Of a stretch of DNA of 64,000 nt, positions 1 through 7,913 are shown in pieces. Position 1 is the first letter of the stretch; the number at the start of each line of letters is the position of its first letter. The position numbers and the translations under genes were made by a program. The stretch lies in NCBI RefSeq assembly GCF_947487305.1, contig NZ_CANKWH010000005.1, positions 124,001 through 188,000 on the forward strand, read 5' to 3'. The stretch is from an uncultured Paracoccus sp. (GTDB lineage Bacteria; Pseudomonadota; Alphaproteobacteria; Rhodobacterales; Rhodobacteraceae). The notes under the pieces are model-generated. The model worked only from the letters and a program-made list of their open reading frames with translations. It did no database searches and was not told the DNA's origin.

Positions 1-141
1 GTCATCCTTCAGTTCGTCGGGGATTGCGTCGTACTGGTTCAGGCAAAGGCACAGCCGGTCGACCTGCGGCAGGATCGTTTGAACCGTCTGCATCAGGATG
101 CCGGACCGGATGGGAAAGGTTGCCAGATGGGCCCGGATCAT
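1..141 (-). CDS. Partial glycosyltransferase-like protein (N-terminus only)
   Basis: Only the first 47 codons lie in the window; the gene continues past base 1. The reading frame is open to the edge and starts at an ATG with a GAGGCGG-type ribosome site just upstream. The peptide has the pattern ATFPIR...ILPQVDRL...LNQYDAIP, which resembles the N-terminus of small glycosyltransferase-like proteins (an 'ATxPxR...SILPQVDxLxxxLN' beginning). It lies just downstream of the SoxYZ-like carrier gene on the same strand. The identification rests on a short stretch and is tentative; the frame could also open further upstream. Confidence 0.4.
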   Translation of the reverse strand, partial: MIRAHLATFPIRSGILMQTVQTILPQVDRLCLCLNQYDAIPDELKDD

Positions 142-206
142 CGCCGCCTCGCGCTGTAGTCGGCAGGCAGGATGCGCGAGGCCGCGCGGGTGCGCAATGG
201 ACGGGT

Positions 207-983
207 TCAGCCGGCGGCGTCGAAGACCTGATCCCAGACCTGCCCTTCGGTATCCTCGACATGGACCGAGATCGGCTGGCCGTTCGGTTCATAGCCAAAG
301 CGGAAAACCGGGTCCTCGCTGACCGAAATGCCCGCTGACATGGTGAACAGCAGCTCCTCGCCCTGCCGCACCTCAAGCTTGTCGATGAAATGCGCGGGGA
401 TGTTCAGCAGCGTCACTTGGTCGCGCTGCAGGCCCGAGAAGTTCGGATGGCGGATCATCAGCGTGCCGATGGTGCGGCCACCTTCGGCAACCGATTTCCA
501 GCGCATTTGGCCCATGGTCTCGGCCACTGCCGCCATGTCCTTGCCCGCCGGGGCCGAACAGCCGCCCGAGGCTTTCACGAAGCGCCCGGCCATGACCGTG
601 TCGCCGCCCTCGGTGGTGGCAATGCCGCGCACGTCGGAATAGGCATTCACCCGCATCCGCACCTCGAAATCGAGCGGCATCAGCGCCGGGCCAAAACTGT
701 ATTCGGCGGCGACCGGGGCCGGGTTCTCGTCGATCACCACGGTCAGATCGGTGATCGCCGCGCCGCCTGCGGGCTGGGTGATGTGGATCGGCACCAGCGC
801 CGCGTCATTGGCGCGGATCGGCGCGGTCAGGTCGAACACCGCCGGATCGACGGGCGGCTCGGCCGTCAGGCCGACGACGCTTTCGCGCAGATCGTCCCAT
901 GTCGCCGAGGGCAGCAGCGGATTGTCCTCGGCCAGTGCCGGGGCGGCCAGCGCGAGGAAGGCCAGGGTCAGAAAGGGTCGCAT
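207..983 (-). CDS. Quinoprotein dehydrogenase-associated SoxYZ-like carrier protein
   Basis: A 258-residue exported protein whose start gives a clean signal peptide (MRPFLTLAFLALAAPALA). The N-terminal half resembles SoxY: a DLTAPIRANDAALVPI stretch, then a conserved SGGCSAPAGKD motif whose cysteine corresponds to the carrier cysteine of SoxY-type proteins. The C-terminal half resembles SoxZ (IRHPNFSGLQ..., then VSEDPVFRFGY). Fused SoxYZ-like proteins of this kind accompany PQQ-dependent dehydrogenases. Their substrate is not established; a periplasmic covalent carrier or electron-relay role is inferred. The gene begins 2 bases after the pqqE stop, so it is probably translated from the pqq transcript. 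Family assignment is fairly secure; the biochemical role is not. Confidence 0.85.
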   Translation of the reverse strand: MRPFLTLAFLALAAPALAEDNPLLPSATWDDLRESVVGLTAEPPVDPAVFDLTAPIRANDAALVPIHITQPAGGAAITDLTVVIDENPAPVAAEYSFGPALMPLDFEVRMRVNAYSDVRGIATTEGGDTVMAGRFVKASGGCSAPAGKDMAAVAETMGQMRWKSVAEGGRTIGTLMIRHPNFSGLQRDQVTLLNIPAHFIDKLEVRQGEELLFTMSAGISVSEDPVFRFGYEPNGQPISVHVEDTEGQVWDQVFDAAG

Positions 984-985
984 CG

Positions 986-2122
986 TCAACCTCCTTTCGT
1001 CATGCGGCGATAGATCAGCGCCTCGGTCGGGCTGGCGGCATCGGCCTCGGCCCGGGCGACGACCTGTTCGTGCAGTGGCGATTTCGAGCAGACCGGATCG
1101 GTCGCCCGCGCATCGCCCGCCAAGGCCATAGCCTGACACCGACAGCCGCCAAAATCCACGGTTTTCCGCTCACATGTCTGGCATGGCTCGGGCATCCAGG
1201 CGGTGCCGCGGAAGGCGTTGAAGCTGTCCGAGAGGCTCCAGATTTCGGCAAGGCTGCGCTCGCGCACGGTCTCGAAGGCCATGCCCTTGATCGACTGCGC
1301 CGCATGGCAGGGCAGTACCGTGCCGTCGGGCGTGACATTGAGCCCGGTCGAGCCCCAGCCGCCCATGCAGGCCTTGGGATAGATCGCGTGGTGATCGGCG
1401 GGGACATAGTCGATGACCATGCGGCCCCTGAGGCGCAGGCGCGCGTCATTCACCACCTGCCGCGCGAATGCGGCCTGTTCGCGCGTTGGCATCAGCGCGG
1501 CGCGGTTCAGGTCGGCCCAGCCATGGAACTGCACCGTCGCCACCTCGATCCGCCTTGCCCCCAGACGCTCGGACAGATCGATCATCTCGGACAGGCGCTC
1601 CATGTTCTGGCGATGCACTACGGCATTGACGGTCAGCGGAAAGCCGATCTCCGTGACCCAGTCGGCGAAGGCCATCTTCTTGTCCCATGACCCCGGATGA
1701 CCGCTGATGCGGTCGGCCATGTCGGGACGGATGCCCTGCAGAGACAGCTGCACATGCTCGACCCCCGCACGGTCCAGTTCCTCGAGCCGCGCGCGGGTGA
1801 TGCCGATGCCCGAGGTGATCAGGTTCACATAAAGCCCGGCCTCGCGCGCGCCCGCGACGATCTCGGCCAGATCGCGCCGCGCGCCGGGCTCGCCGCCAGA
1901 AATATGGACCTGCAACACGCCCAGTTCGGCGGCCTCGCGGAAGACCCGTGCCCAGTCCGCAGGCGAAAGCTCATTGCCGGCACGGGTCAGTTCGACCGGG
2001 TTCGAGCAATAGGGGCAGGCCAAGGGGCAGCGATGCGTCACCTCGGCCAGCATGGCCATCGGCGCGCGGGGGGTGACGGGATTGCCGTCAAGGTCGCGGG
2101 GCTGGGCGGGCAGGTCCTTCAT
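986..2122 (-). CDS. pqqE: PQQ biosynthesis radical SAM enzyme PqqE
   Basis: A 378-residue radical S-adenosylmethionine enzyme that forms the carbon-carbon bond between the conserved Glu and Tyr of the PqqA peptide, the first committed step of PQQ synthesis. The radical-SAM cluster motif is C32-x3-C36-x2-C39 (HRCPLACPYC). The C-terminal SPASM-type cysteine cluster is visible as the PCHAAQ, CQTCERK and GGCRCQA segments. Length is normal for the family. Its ATG lies inside the end of pqqD (ATGA overlap), so translation is coupled. Last pqq gene of the operon; the SoxYZ-like carrier gene follows 2 bases later. Confidence 0.97.
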   Translation of the reverse strand: MKDLPAQPRDLDGNPVTPRAPMAMLAEVTHRCPLACPYCSNPVELTRAGNELSPADWARVFREAAELGVLQVHISGGEPGARRDLAEIVAGAREAGLYVNLITSGIGITRARLEELDRAGVEHVQLSLQGIRPDMADRISGHPGSWDKKMAFADWVTEIGFPLTVNAVVHRQNMERLSEMIDLSERLGARRIEVATVQFHGWADLNRAALMPTREQAAFARQVVNDARLRLRGRMVIDYVPADHHAIYPKACMGGWGSTGLNVTPDGTVLPCHAAQSIKGMAFETVRERSLAEIWSLSDSFNAFRGTAWMPEPCQTCERKTVDFGGCRCQAMALAGDARATDPVCSKSPLHEQVVARAEADAASPTEALIYRRMTKGG

Positions 2123-2412
2123 GGCGCATCCCTCACGAAAACCATGCGACGCTCGATCAGCCCGGTCAGGAAGTCATGGATATCGCCGGCGATCTGATCC
2201 TCGGGCGCGTTGTAGCGGCTGGCGAGGTCGCGGGTGATCTGGCCCATGCTGCGCGCGCCGTCGAGTTCCGACAGGATCGCATCGCCGATCTGGTCCAGCT
2301 GCATCGCTCGTTCCGGCGCCTGCAGGATGCGCAGACCCCGCACCCGGTCATCGGCCAGCCGCACCCCGCGCGGCAGATAGGGCACCTGATCGGGCGCGAT
2401 CAGCGGGGTCAT
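2119..2412 (-). CDS. pqqD: PQQ biosynthesis peptide chaperone PqqD
   Basis: A 97-residue RiPP recognition element that binds the PqqA precursor and presents it to PqqE. The family pattern is clear: 'P..PRGVRL..D..RG...L.APER' followed by 'LD.IG.AIL..LDG.RS...I..DLA..YNAP...I..D...FL..L'. I chose the ATG of MTPLIAPD because it overlaps the pqqC stop as ATGA; the longer frame would run back into pqqC. It is a separate gene here, not fused to PqqC as in some methylotrophs. Confidence 0.95.
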   Translation of the reverse strand: MTPLIAPDQVPYLPRGVRLADDRVRGLRILQAPERAMQLDQIGDAILSELDGARSMGQITRDLASRYNAPEDQIAGDIHDFLTGLIERRMVFVRDAP

Positions 2413-3158
2413 GCCATGCCCTCGCCGGGCTGCCATGCGCCGGGCGGGATATGACCCTGGACATAGCCATGCCAGAGCGCATCCAACTGCGCCCAGAGCA
2501 CATCGGTCTTGAAGGTCAGCGCGGCGGCGGCGGCATCCTGTTTCTCCAGCGTGTCGGCATGGGTCAGAACATAGTCGAGGCCGAAGGCCACATCCTCGGG
2601 CGCCTCGGTCAGCCGCTTTCTGAAATAGGCGAGGCTGCTGTCATCGGCGAAATCGTAATGCGCCAAGAGGCCCTCGATCCGCTGCGCGTGGATCCTGGGC
2701 GCGAAAAGCTCGGTCAGGCTGGCGGCGACGGCATCGAGCAACGGCATGTCACGGACGAAGCGGACATAGGCCTCGACCGCGAAGCGGGTGGCCGGCATGA
2801 TGCCCACGCCCGAAGCGACGTAATCCGGATCAAGCCCCACCGCCTGCGCAAGCGCCAGCCAGCGGCGGATGCCGCCGCCCTCGGTCACGCCGCCATCGTG
2901 ATCCTCGATCCGCTTGCGCCAGATACGGCGCAGGTCGGGGTCCTCGACCCGCGACAGGAAGGCCGCGTCCTTCATCGGGATGCGCGACTGGTACATCCAG
3001 CGATTGATGACCCAGGCCCGGACCTCGTCGGGCGTGCAGGCACCGCCATGCAGCCTTGCGTGGAACGGGTGGCGGTCGTGATAGCGTTCGGCGCCGATGG
3101 CGCGCAGCCTTGCCTCGAAATCCGCGCGGCTCTGGGCCGCATGGGGAAGGTCTTTCAT
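2409..3158 (-). CDS. pqqC: Pyrroloquinoline-quinone synthase PqqC
   Basis: A 249-residue cofactor-less oxidase that catalyses the final ring closure and eight-electron oxidation to PQQ. Family hallmarks include the early RYHDRHPFHARLH segment, VINRWMYQSRIPMKDAA and RIEDHDGG...GGIRRWLAL. These contain the conserved His, Arg and Lys residues of the PqqC active site. The ATG of MKDLPHAAQ overlaps the pqqB stop by four bases (ATGA), and the length is typical. It sits in the canonical pqqABCDE order. Confidence 0.97.
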   Translation of the reverse strand: MKDLPHAAQSRADFEARLRAIGAERYHDRHPFHARLHGGACTPDEVRAWVINRWMYQSRIPMKDAAFLSRVEDPDLRRIWRKRIEDHDGGVTEGGGIRRWLALAQAVGLDPDYVASGVGIMPATRFAVEAYVRFVRDMPLLDAVAASLTELFAPRIHAQRIEGLLAHYDFADDSSLAYFRKRLTEAPEDVAFGLDYVLTHADTLEKQDAAAAALTFKTDVLWAQLDALWHGYVQGHIPPGAWQPGEGMA

Positions 3159-4036
3159 AGGGTGATCTCCATGCCGTCGTGGCCGATATGCCAGCCATGC
3201 TCGCGGGCCTCGGCCGATTGCGGGCTGGCCGGATCGGTCAGCGGGTTGGAATTGTTGAGATGGACGAAGACGCGCTGGCCGGTAGGCACCTGCGCCAGCG
3301 CGCGGATGCTGTCCGAGGCCGACATGTGGCCCATGCGGCGGCCGGTCTTCTGGCCCAGCCCGGCGGCGATCATCTCGCCATCCTGCCACAGCGTGCCATC
3401 GAACATCAGCAGATCAGCGGCGGCAATGCGGGTCTTGAGCCAGCCCGGCAGATCGGCGCAGCCGGGGATATAGAGCGCGCGCCGATCGCCCCCCGTCAGT
3501 TCGACGCCCACGGTATTCTCGCCGATGAGCCCGGTCTCGACCTGCTCTTCCTCGAGATAAAGCGGCACCTTGCCCGGCACGGCGAAAAGGGTGGCGGTCA
3601 GGCCGGGGGCGAGCGTGAAGGGCTGGTCAAGCGCGATGGACCGGCGCGGCACGAAATCGGGATTCACCGCGCTCAGCATCGGATTGGCGTCCAGTGCGGC
3701 GAGAATGGTCTCGGTGCCAAAGAGGTCGAAAGGCTGGCTTTCGCGCAGCGTCAGCAGCCCGGCCACATGGTCGATATCGCCATTTGTCACCAGAACCGAG
3801 CAGAGCGGCATCTGGCGCAGCCCGGTCGGATGCAGCGCCGGGGTGGCGGCAAGTTGCGTGCGGATGTCAGGCGAGGCGTTGATGATCGCCCAGTCCTGCC
3901 CGTTGGCGGACACCGCGATGCTGCTTTGACTCATCGTCGGAATCCGCCCGTCCCGCGCCGCTTTGCAATTGGCGCAGCCGCAATTCCATTGCGGCAGTCC
4001 ACCGCCCGCCGCGGCGCCCAGGATGATGATCCGCAT
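3155..4036 (-). CDS. pqqB: PQQ biosynthesis protein PqqB (metallo-beta-lactamase fold)
   Basis: A 293-residue metallo-hydrolase-fold protein assigned to hydroxylation of the cross-linked Tyr during PQQ assembly. The N-terminus MRIIILGAAAGGGLPQWNCG is diagnostic of PqqB and contains a CGCANC cluster for metal binding. NGDIDHVAGLL corresponds to the metal-binding D-x-D-H loop, and HLNNSNP is a conserved C-terminal motif. Unlike the other pqq genes it is separated from the gene upstream: a 73-base gap containing a hairpin lies between pqqA and pqqB, so pqqA can be expressed in excess. Confidence 0.97.
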   Translation of the reverse strand: MRIIILGAAAGGGLPQWNCGCANCKAARDGRIPTMSQSSIAVSANGQDWAIINASPDIRTQLAATPALHPTGLRQMPLCSVLVTNGDIDHVAGLLTLRESQPFDLFGTETILAALDANPMLSAVNPDFVPRRSIALDQPFTLAPGLTATLFAVPGKVPLYLEEEQVETGLIGENTVGVELTGGDRRALYIPGCADLPGWLKTRIAAADLLMFDGTLWQDGEMIAAGLGQKTGRRMGHMSASDSIRALAQVPTGQRVFVHLNNSNPLTDPASPQSAEAREHGWHIGHDGMEITL

Positions 4037-4056
4037 CTTGACCCGAAATGAAACGA

Positions 4057-4081
4057 TCCCGCCCGGTCAGGCCGGACGGGA
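4057..4081 (-). terminator. Hairpin between pqqA and pqqB (probable attenuator)
   Basis: A 10-base inverted repeat with one G-T wobble (TCCCGYCCGG arms, 5-base loop) lies between the pqqA stop and the pqqB start. On the minus strand it is followed by a moderately T-rich run (GATCGTTTCATTTC). Such a structure would stabilise or partly terminate the transcript so that more of the PqqA peptide substrate is made than of the enzymes. Partial terminator activity is inferred. Confidence 0.5.
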
Positions 4082-4109
4082 CCGTTCTCTCATGTCCGGC
4101 CCGTTCCTG

Positions 4110-4202
4110 TCAGAACAGGACCGGCTCGTCTTCGGCCGGGGCGTACATGTTGATCTCCATGCCGCAGGCGACTTCTTTCAGAACGGGTTTAGTCCAGGCC
4201 AT
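4110..4202 (-). CDS. pqqA: PQQ precursor peptide PqqA
   Basis: A 30-residue peptide, the ribosomal precursor from which PQQ is carved. It begins MAWTKPVLKEVACGM and contains the invariant E-I-N-M-Y segment; the Glu (residue 16) and Tyr (residue 20), three residues apart, are the two residues fused into the cofactor. A strong GAGGAGG ribosome site sits 6-7 bases before the ATG. It heads the pqqABCDE operon and is separated from pqqB by a hairpin. Confidence 0.94.
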   Translation of the reverse strand: MAWTKPVLKEVACGMEINMYAPAEDEPVLF

Positions 4203-4251
4203 CGGGTTCCTCCTCGTCTATGCCCGACACATGCTAGGATAAGCGCGCTAC

Positions 4252-4273
4252 AGGTCAACGCGACCTAAGTCGC
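4252..4273. promoter_or_regulatory. Nested inverted repeats in the pqqA / metallohydrolase divergent promoter region
   Basis: The 122-base gap between divergent pqqA and the zinc-hydrolase gene holds two interlocking inverted repeats: AGGTC-N5-GACCT and, overlapping it, GCGAC-N4-GTCGC. They lie about 50 bases upstream of both start codons, a suitable place for a shared operator. No known consensus was recognised, so the regulator is unknown and the function is inferred from position and symmetry only. Confidence 0.3.
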
Positions 4274-4324
4274 AACGCCGCCGGAGGCCGGCAAGAATCG
4301 TGACGAACCGGGAAAGATTGGCAC

Positions 4325-5380
4325 ATGTTCCATCTCATTTTGACCGCCTGCATCGCCGCAAATTCCGGGCAATGCCTGGACCTGCTGCTACCCAATGGCG
4401 ATGCGGCGACGCAGCAGGACTGTATTGCGGCGGCGCAGCGAATCAGTGGTGAGTGGATCGCGGCGCAGCCCGGCCTGACGGCCACCAAGGCGACCTGCCG
4501 CGAGACCACCGAGGTCGAAACCGTCGATCTGGAAGAGGTTGCCCCGGGCATCTGGGTCCGTCGCGGGATCATCGCCCAGATCGAGGCCGAGAATCGCGGC
4601 CGGATCGCCAACCTGTCGGTGGTCATCGGCAGTGACAGCGTGGCGGTCATCGATGCGGGCGCCAGCCGGGCCGAGGGTCAGGCGCTTTATGCCGCGATCC
4701 GGCGGCTGACGATGAAGCCGATCAGCCACCTGGTCCTGACCCATATGCATCCCGATCACGTTCTGGGTGCCTCGGTCTTCGCCGAGGCCGGGGCGACGGT
4801 CATGGCCAGCGCCAAGCTGCCGCCGGCGCTTGAGGCCCGGTCCGCGACCTACCTGGAGAATTTCGATCGCATCCTTGGCGCGCGGGAGATGATCGGGACC
4901 GGCATCACCCTGCCCGTGGCGCTGGTGGAGGAGAGCGACCGGATCGATCTGGGCGATCGGGTCCTGGAACTGCGCGCGGTGCCGACGGCCCATACCGACA
5001 ATGATCTGATGGTGCGCGACGAGACCACGGGAACGCTGTTCACCGGCGATCTGGTCTTTCGTGGCCTGACCCCGGTGGTCGATGGCTCGATCAACGGATG
5101 GTTGAACTGGCTGGCCGAGCCCCCCGCCCCTGCCGGGGTGATCGTGCCCGGTCATGGTGAAATTGCGCAAAACTGGCAGGAAGCTGTTGCCAAACAAACC
5201 GATCTGCTGGTCCAATTGCGTGATTCGGTCCGCAAATCGATCGCATCCGGGCAGCCCATGTCCGTCGCCGTTCCCGAAATAGTCAACCAGCTTCAGGGCC
5301 TTGCAGATGGATGGACGGACTTCCCCGAGACGATCGCCCGCGATGCCACCGCCGCCTACAAGGAGCTGGAGTGGGAGTAA
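4325..5380 (+). CDS. Quinoprotein relay system zinc metallohydrolase (MBL fold)
   Basis: A 351-residue exported metallo-beta-lactamase-fold protein. The zinc motif is THMHPDH (HxHxDH), with further ligands in TAHTDND, FTGDLVF and PGHGE. An N-terminal domain of about 75 residues with paired cysteines (NSGQCLDL...QQDCIAAA...TCRETTEVET) precedes the hydrolase domain. This matches the 'quinoprotein relay system zinc metallohydrolase 2' group found beside PQQ genes and SoxYZ-like carriers. The first residues (MFHLILTACIAANS) are hydrophobic but short for a signal peptide. It is divergent from pqqA. A hydrolytic or sulfur-relay role in quinoprotein function is suggested by family co-occurrence; the substrate is unknown. 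Confidence 0.85.
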   Translation: MFHLILTACIAANSGQCLDLLLPNGDAATQQDCIAAAQRISGEWIAAQPGLTATKATCRETTEVETVDLEEVAPGIWVRRGIIAQIEAENRGRIANLSVVIGSDSVAVIDAGASRAEGQALYAAIRRLTMKPISHLVLTHMHPDHVLGASVFAEAGATVMASAKLPPALEARSATYLENFDRILGAREMIGTGITLPVALVEESDRIDLGDRVLELRAVPTAHTDNDLMVRDETTGTLFTGDLVFRGLTPVVDGSINGWLNWLAEPPAPAGVIVPGHGEIAQNWQEAVAKQTDLLVQLRDSVRKSIASGQPMSVAVPEIVNQLQGLADGWTDFPETIARDATAAYKELEWE

Positions 5381-5387
5381 CAAATGA

Positions 5388-5425
5388 TTGACAAAGTCTT
5401 AACTTTCTCGGATGTTGGCGCTAAC
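5388..5425 (+). promoter_or_regulatory. Putative aglE promoter with LacI-type operator
   Basis: A TTGACA hexamer is followed about 20 bases later by the near-palindrome GTTGGCGCTAAC, which is centred on CG as LacI-family operators are. The operator-like site would overlap the -10 region, a repressor position. The half-site GCGCTAACA recurs upstream of glk in this window. In Sinorhizobium the equivalent agl operon is controlled by the LacI-family repressor AglR; no such regulator gene is in the window, so the link is inferred. Confidence 0.35.
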
Positions 5426-5483
5426 AGACCGCTTCCGGCCTGAGCGTCAAGCTCGGGTGCAGCCGAAGAAACTGGGAGGAATA

Positions 5484-6839
5484 ATGAAGAAAGTTCTCAT
5501 GACGTCAGCCGCCGCCTTGGCGCTGACCATCACCGCAGCACACGCCCAAATGGTAATCGAACCGGGCAGCGATGACCGGATCAACTGGCAGAGCCTCGAG
5601 GATTTCAAGGCCGCCCATACCGGGCTCGAGGGCCAGACCCTCAGCATCATGGCACCCTGGCTCGGTCCGGACCAGGAGCTGTTCACCTCGCTTCTGCCCT
5701 ATTTCGAGGAAGCGACCGGGGTGAAGGTGAACTATTCCGGTTCGGCCACCTTCGAGCAGCAGATCGTCATCGACAGCGAGGCCGGCTCGCCCCCCGATAT
5801 CGCGGTCTTCCCGCAACCCGGTCTGGCCGCCGACCTGGCCAAGAAGGGCCGCCTGAAGCCCCTGCGCGAGGATATCACCCCCTGGCTGCAGGAAAACTAC
5901 GCCGCCGGCGACAGCTGGATCCGCTTCAGCACCTATCCCGGACCCGACGGGGCCGAGCATCTGTATGTCTTCCCCTACAAGGCCGACGTGAAATCGCTGG
6001 TCTGGTATGTGCCGGAAAACTTCGAGGATGCGGGCTACGAGATCCCCGAAACCTATGAGGATCTGAAGGCGCTGACCGAACAGATCGCCGCCGATGGGGA
6101 AACCCCCTGGTGCATCGGCCTGGCTGCGGGCGGCGCGACCGGCTGGCCGGCGACCGACTGGGTCGAGGACCTGATGCTGCGGACGGCCACGCCCGAGGAT
6201 TACGACGCCTGGACCACCAATGCGATGCCGTTCAACGATCCCAAGGTGATCGCGGCCATCGACGAATTCGGCTGGTTCGCCAAGACCGACGGGTACGCCG
6301 CCGGCGGCACGGCGGGCGTCAGCTCGACCGACTTCCGCGACAGTCCCAAGGGCCTCTTCGAGACGCCGCCGGCCTGCTACATGCACCACCAGGCCAGCTT
6401 CATCCCCTCGTTCTTCCCCGAGGGAACCGAGGTGGGCGTGGATGCGGACTTCTTCTATTTCCCGGCCCCGGCCGATGGCAGCGTTGGCCAGCCGGTTCTG
6501 GGCGGAGGCACCCTGTTCGGGATCCTGACCGACAATCCGGCGGCGCAGGCCTTCATCGACTACCTGCAGACGCCCGCTGCGCATGAGATCTGGATGAGCC
6601 AGAGCGGCTTCCTGACCCCCTTCAAGTCGGTCAATGCCGAAGCCTATGGCAATGACACGCAGCGCAAGCTGGGCGACATCCTGCTGAACGCGACCACCTT
6701 CCGCTTTGACGGCTCGGACCTGATGCCGGCAGCGATCGGCGCGGGCGCGTTCTGGACGGCGATGGTCGACTATGTCGGCGGTGCTTCGGCCGAGGATGTG
6801 ACGGCGGCCGTGCAGAATGCCTGGTCCACGCTGAACTAG
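5484..6839 (+). CDS. aglE: Alpha-glucoside ABC transporter, periplasmic binding protein
   Basis: A 451-residue extracytoplasmic solute-binding protein that captures alpha-glucosides (trehalose, sucrose, maltose type) for the AglFG permease. A signal peptide is evident from MKKVLMTSAAALALTITAAHA, and the chosen ATG has a GGGAGGA ribosome site 3 bases upstream. The mature chain shows the sugar-binding family-1 layout: LSIMAPWLGPDQELF, then a GSATFEQQI...DIAVFPQPG hinge segment, and a C-terminal FIDYLQTPAAHEIWMSQSGF. First gene of an operon in the order E-F-G-A-K known from rhizobia. A GC hairpin follows it, typical where the binding protein is made in excess. Confidence 0.9.
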   Translation: MKKVLMTSAAALALTITAAHAQMVIEPGSDDRINWQSLEDFKAAHTGLEGQTLSIMAPWLGPDQELFTSLLPYFEEATGVKVNYSGSATFEQQIVIDSEAGSPPDIAVFPQPGLAADLAKKGRLKPLREDITPWLQENYAAGDSWIRFSTYPGPDGAEHLYVFPYKADVKSLVWYVPENFEDAGYEIPETYEDLKALTEQIAADGETPWCIGLAAGGATGWPATDWVEDLMLRTATPEDYDAWTTNAMPFNDPKVIAAIDEFGWFAKTDGYAAGGTAGVSSTDFRDSPKGLFETPPACYMHHQASFIPSFFPEGTEVGVDADFFYFPAPADGSVGQPVLGGGTLFGILTDNPAAQAFIDYLQTPAAHEIWMSQSGFLTPFKSVNAEAYGNDTQRKLGDILLNATTFRFDGSDLMPAAIGAGAFWTAMVDYVGGASAEDVTAAVQNAWSTLN

Positions 6840-6868
6840 CGCTCCGACACCACGCACAAAGAAAAGGG

Positions 6869-6888
6869 CGGCCCGCCGCGGCGGGCCG
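6869..6888 (+). terminator. GC-rich hairpin between aglE and aglF
   Basis: Perfect 8-bp inverted repeat (CGGCCCGC / GCGGGCCG) with a 4-base loop directly after aglE, with no T-run behind it. It fits a 3'-stabilising or partial-termination hairpin that keeps the binding-protein message more abundant than the downstream permease message. That role is inferred. Confidence 0.45.
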
Positions 6889-6920
6889 TCACTGAACCCG
6901 GATAATCGGAGGGACGAGTG

Positions 6921-7913
6921 ATGGATCTGTTGTGGCTCGCCGTCAGCACCATCGTGATCGGCGTATTCGGCTGCGTCGCGTGGTTCTGGGGCTCGAACTG
7001 GATACTGGACGCGATCTACCCGCCGCGCGGCCCCAATGCCGGGGACAATATCCGGCGCGCGAATGTCATCCGCCCCTGGCTGTTCCTTGGCCCCGCGATC
7101 CTGTTCCTGTCGCTGTATCTGGTCTATCCGGTGATCGGCAGCTTCTGGGCCTCGCTGCACAATGCGAGCGGCACCCAGTTCGTCGGGGCCGACAACTATG
7201 TCTGGCTGCTGGGCGACGCGAAATTCTGGGAATCGATGCGCAACAACCTGTTCTGGTTGCTGGTCGTTCCCGCTCTCTCGACCCTGTTCGGGCTGCTCGC
7301 CGCGCAGCTGACCGACCGGATCAAATGGGGCAGCATCGGCAAGTCGCTGATCTTCATGCCGATGGCGATCAGCTTCGTCGGCGCGGGCGTCATCTGGAAA
7401 TTCATCTACGAATACCGCGAGGCGGGTGAATCGCAGATCGGCCTGCTGAACGCCATCGTCACCTCGCTTGGCGGCGATCCGCAGGTCTGGCTGAACCTGA
7501 TCCCGTGGAACAACTTCTTCCTGATGATCGTGCTCGTGTGGATCCAGACCGGCTTTGCCATGGTGATTCTCTCGGCCGCTTTGCGCGGCATTCCCGAAGA
7601 AACTATCGAAGCCGCCATTCTCGACGGCGCTTCGCCGATGCAGGTCTTTTTCAAGATCAAGGTGCCGCAGATCATGGGCACCATCGCCGTGGTCTGGACC
7701 ACCATCACCATTACCGTGCTAAAGGTCTTCGACATCGTCTTCGTCATGACCAACGGCCAGTACGGCACGCAGGTTCTGGCCAACTACATGTATGACTGGG
7801 CCTTCCGGGCCAACGATGCCGGGCGCGGCTCGGCCATCGTCATCGTGCTGATGCTGCTCGTCACCCCGATCATGATCTGGAACATCGTCAACCTGCGCAA
7901 GGAGGCCCGCTGA
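6921..7913 (+). CDS. aglF: Alpha-glucoside ABC transporter permease AglF
   Basis: A 330-residue inner-membrane permease of the MalF/UgpA type. Hydrophobic segments include the N-terminal LLWLAVSTIVIGVFGCVAWF, WLFLGPAILFLSLYLVYPV and later helices. The ABC-ATPase contact motif (EAA loop) is seen as IPEETIEAAILDGASPMQVFFKIKVPQI. I chose the ATG over the GTG one codon earlier because it is 8 bases from the GGAGG site. The stop overlaps the aglG start by one base. It forms the transmembrane channel with AglG. Confidence 0.9.
   Translation: MDLLWLAVSTIVIGVFGCVAWFWGSNWILDAIYPPRGPNAGDNIRRANVIRPWLFLGPAILFLSLYLVYPVIGSFWASLHNASGTQFVGADNYVWLLGDAKFWESMRNNLFWLLVVPALSTLFGLLAAQLTDRIKWGSIGKSLIFMPMAISFVGAGVIWKFIYEYREAGESQIGLLNAIVTSLGGDPQVWLNLIPWNNFFLMIVLVWIQTGFAMVILSAALRGIPEETIEAAILDGASPMQVFFKIKVPQIMGTIAVVWTTITITVLKVFDIVFVMTNGQYGTQVLANYMYDWAFRANDAGRGSAIVIVLMLLVTPIMIWNIVNLRKEAR

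Noticed and set aside
5505..7160. 551-codon minus-strand frame opposite aglE
   Set aside because: Antisense to a gene with signal peptide and family motifs; no ribosome site or recognisable domain.
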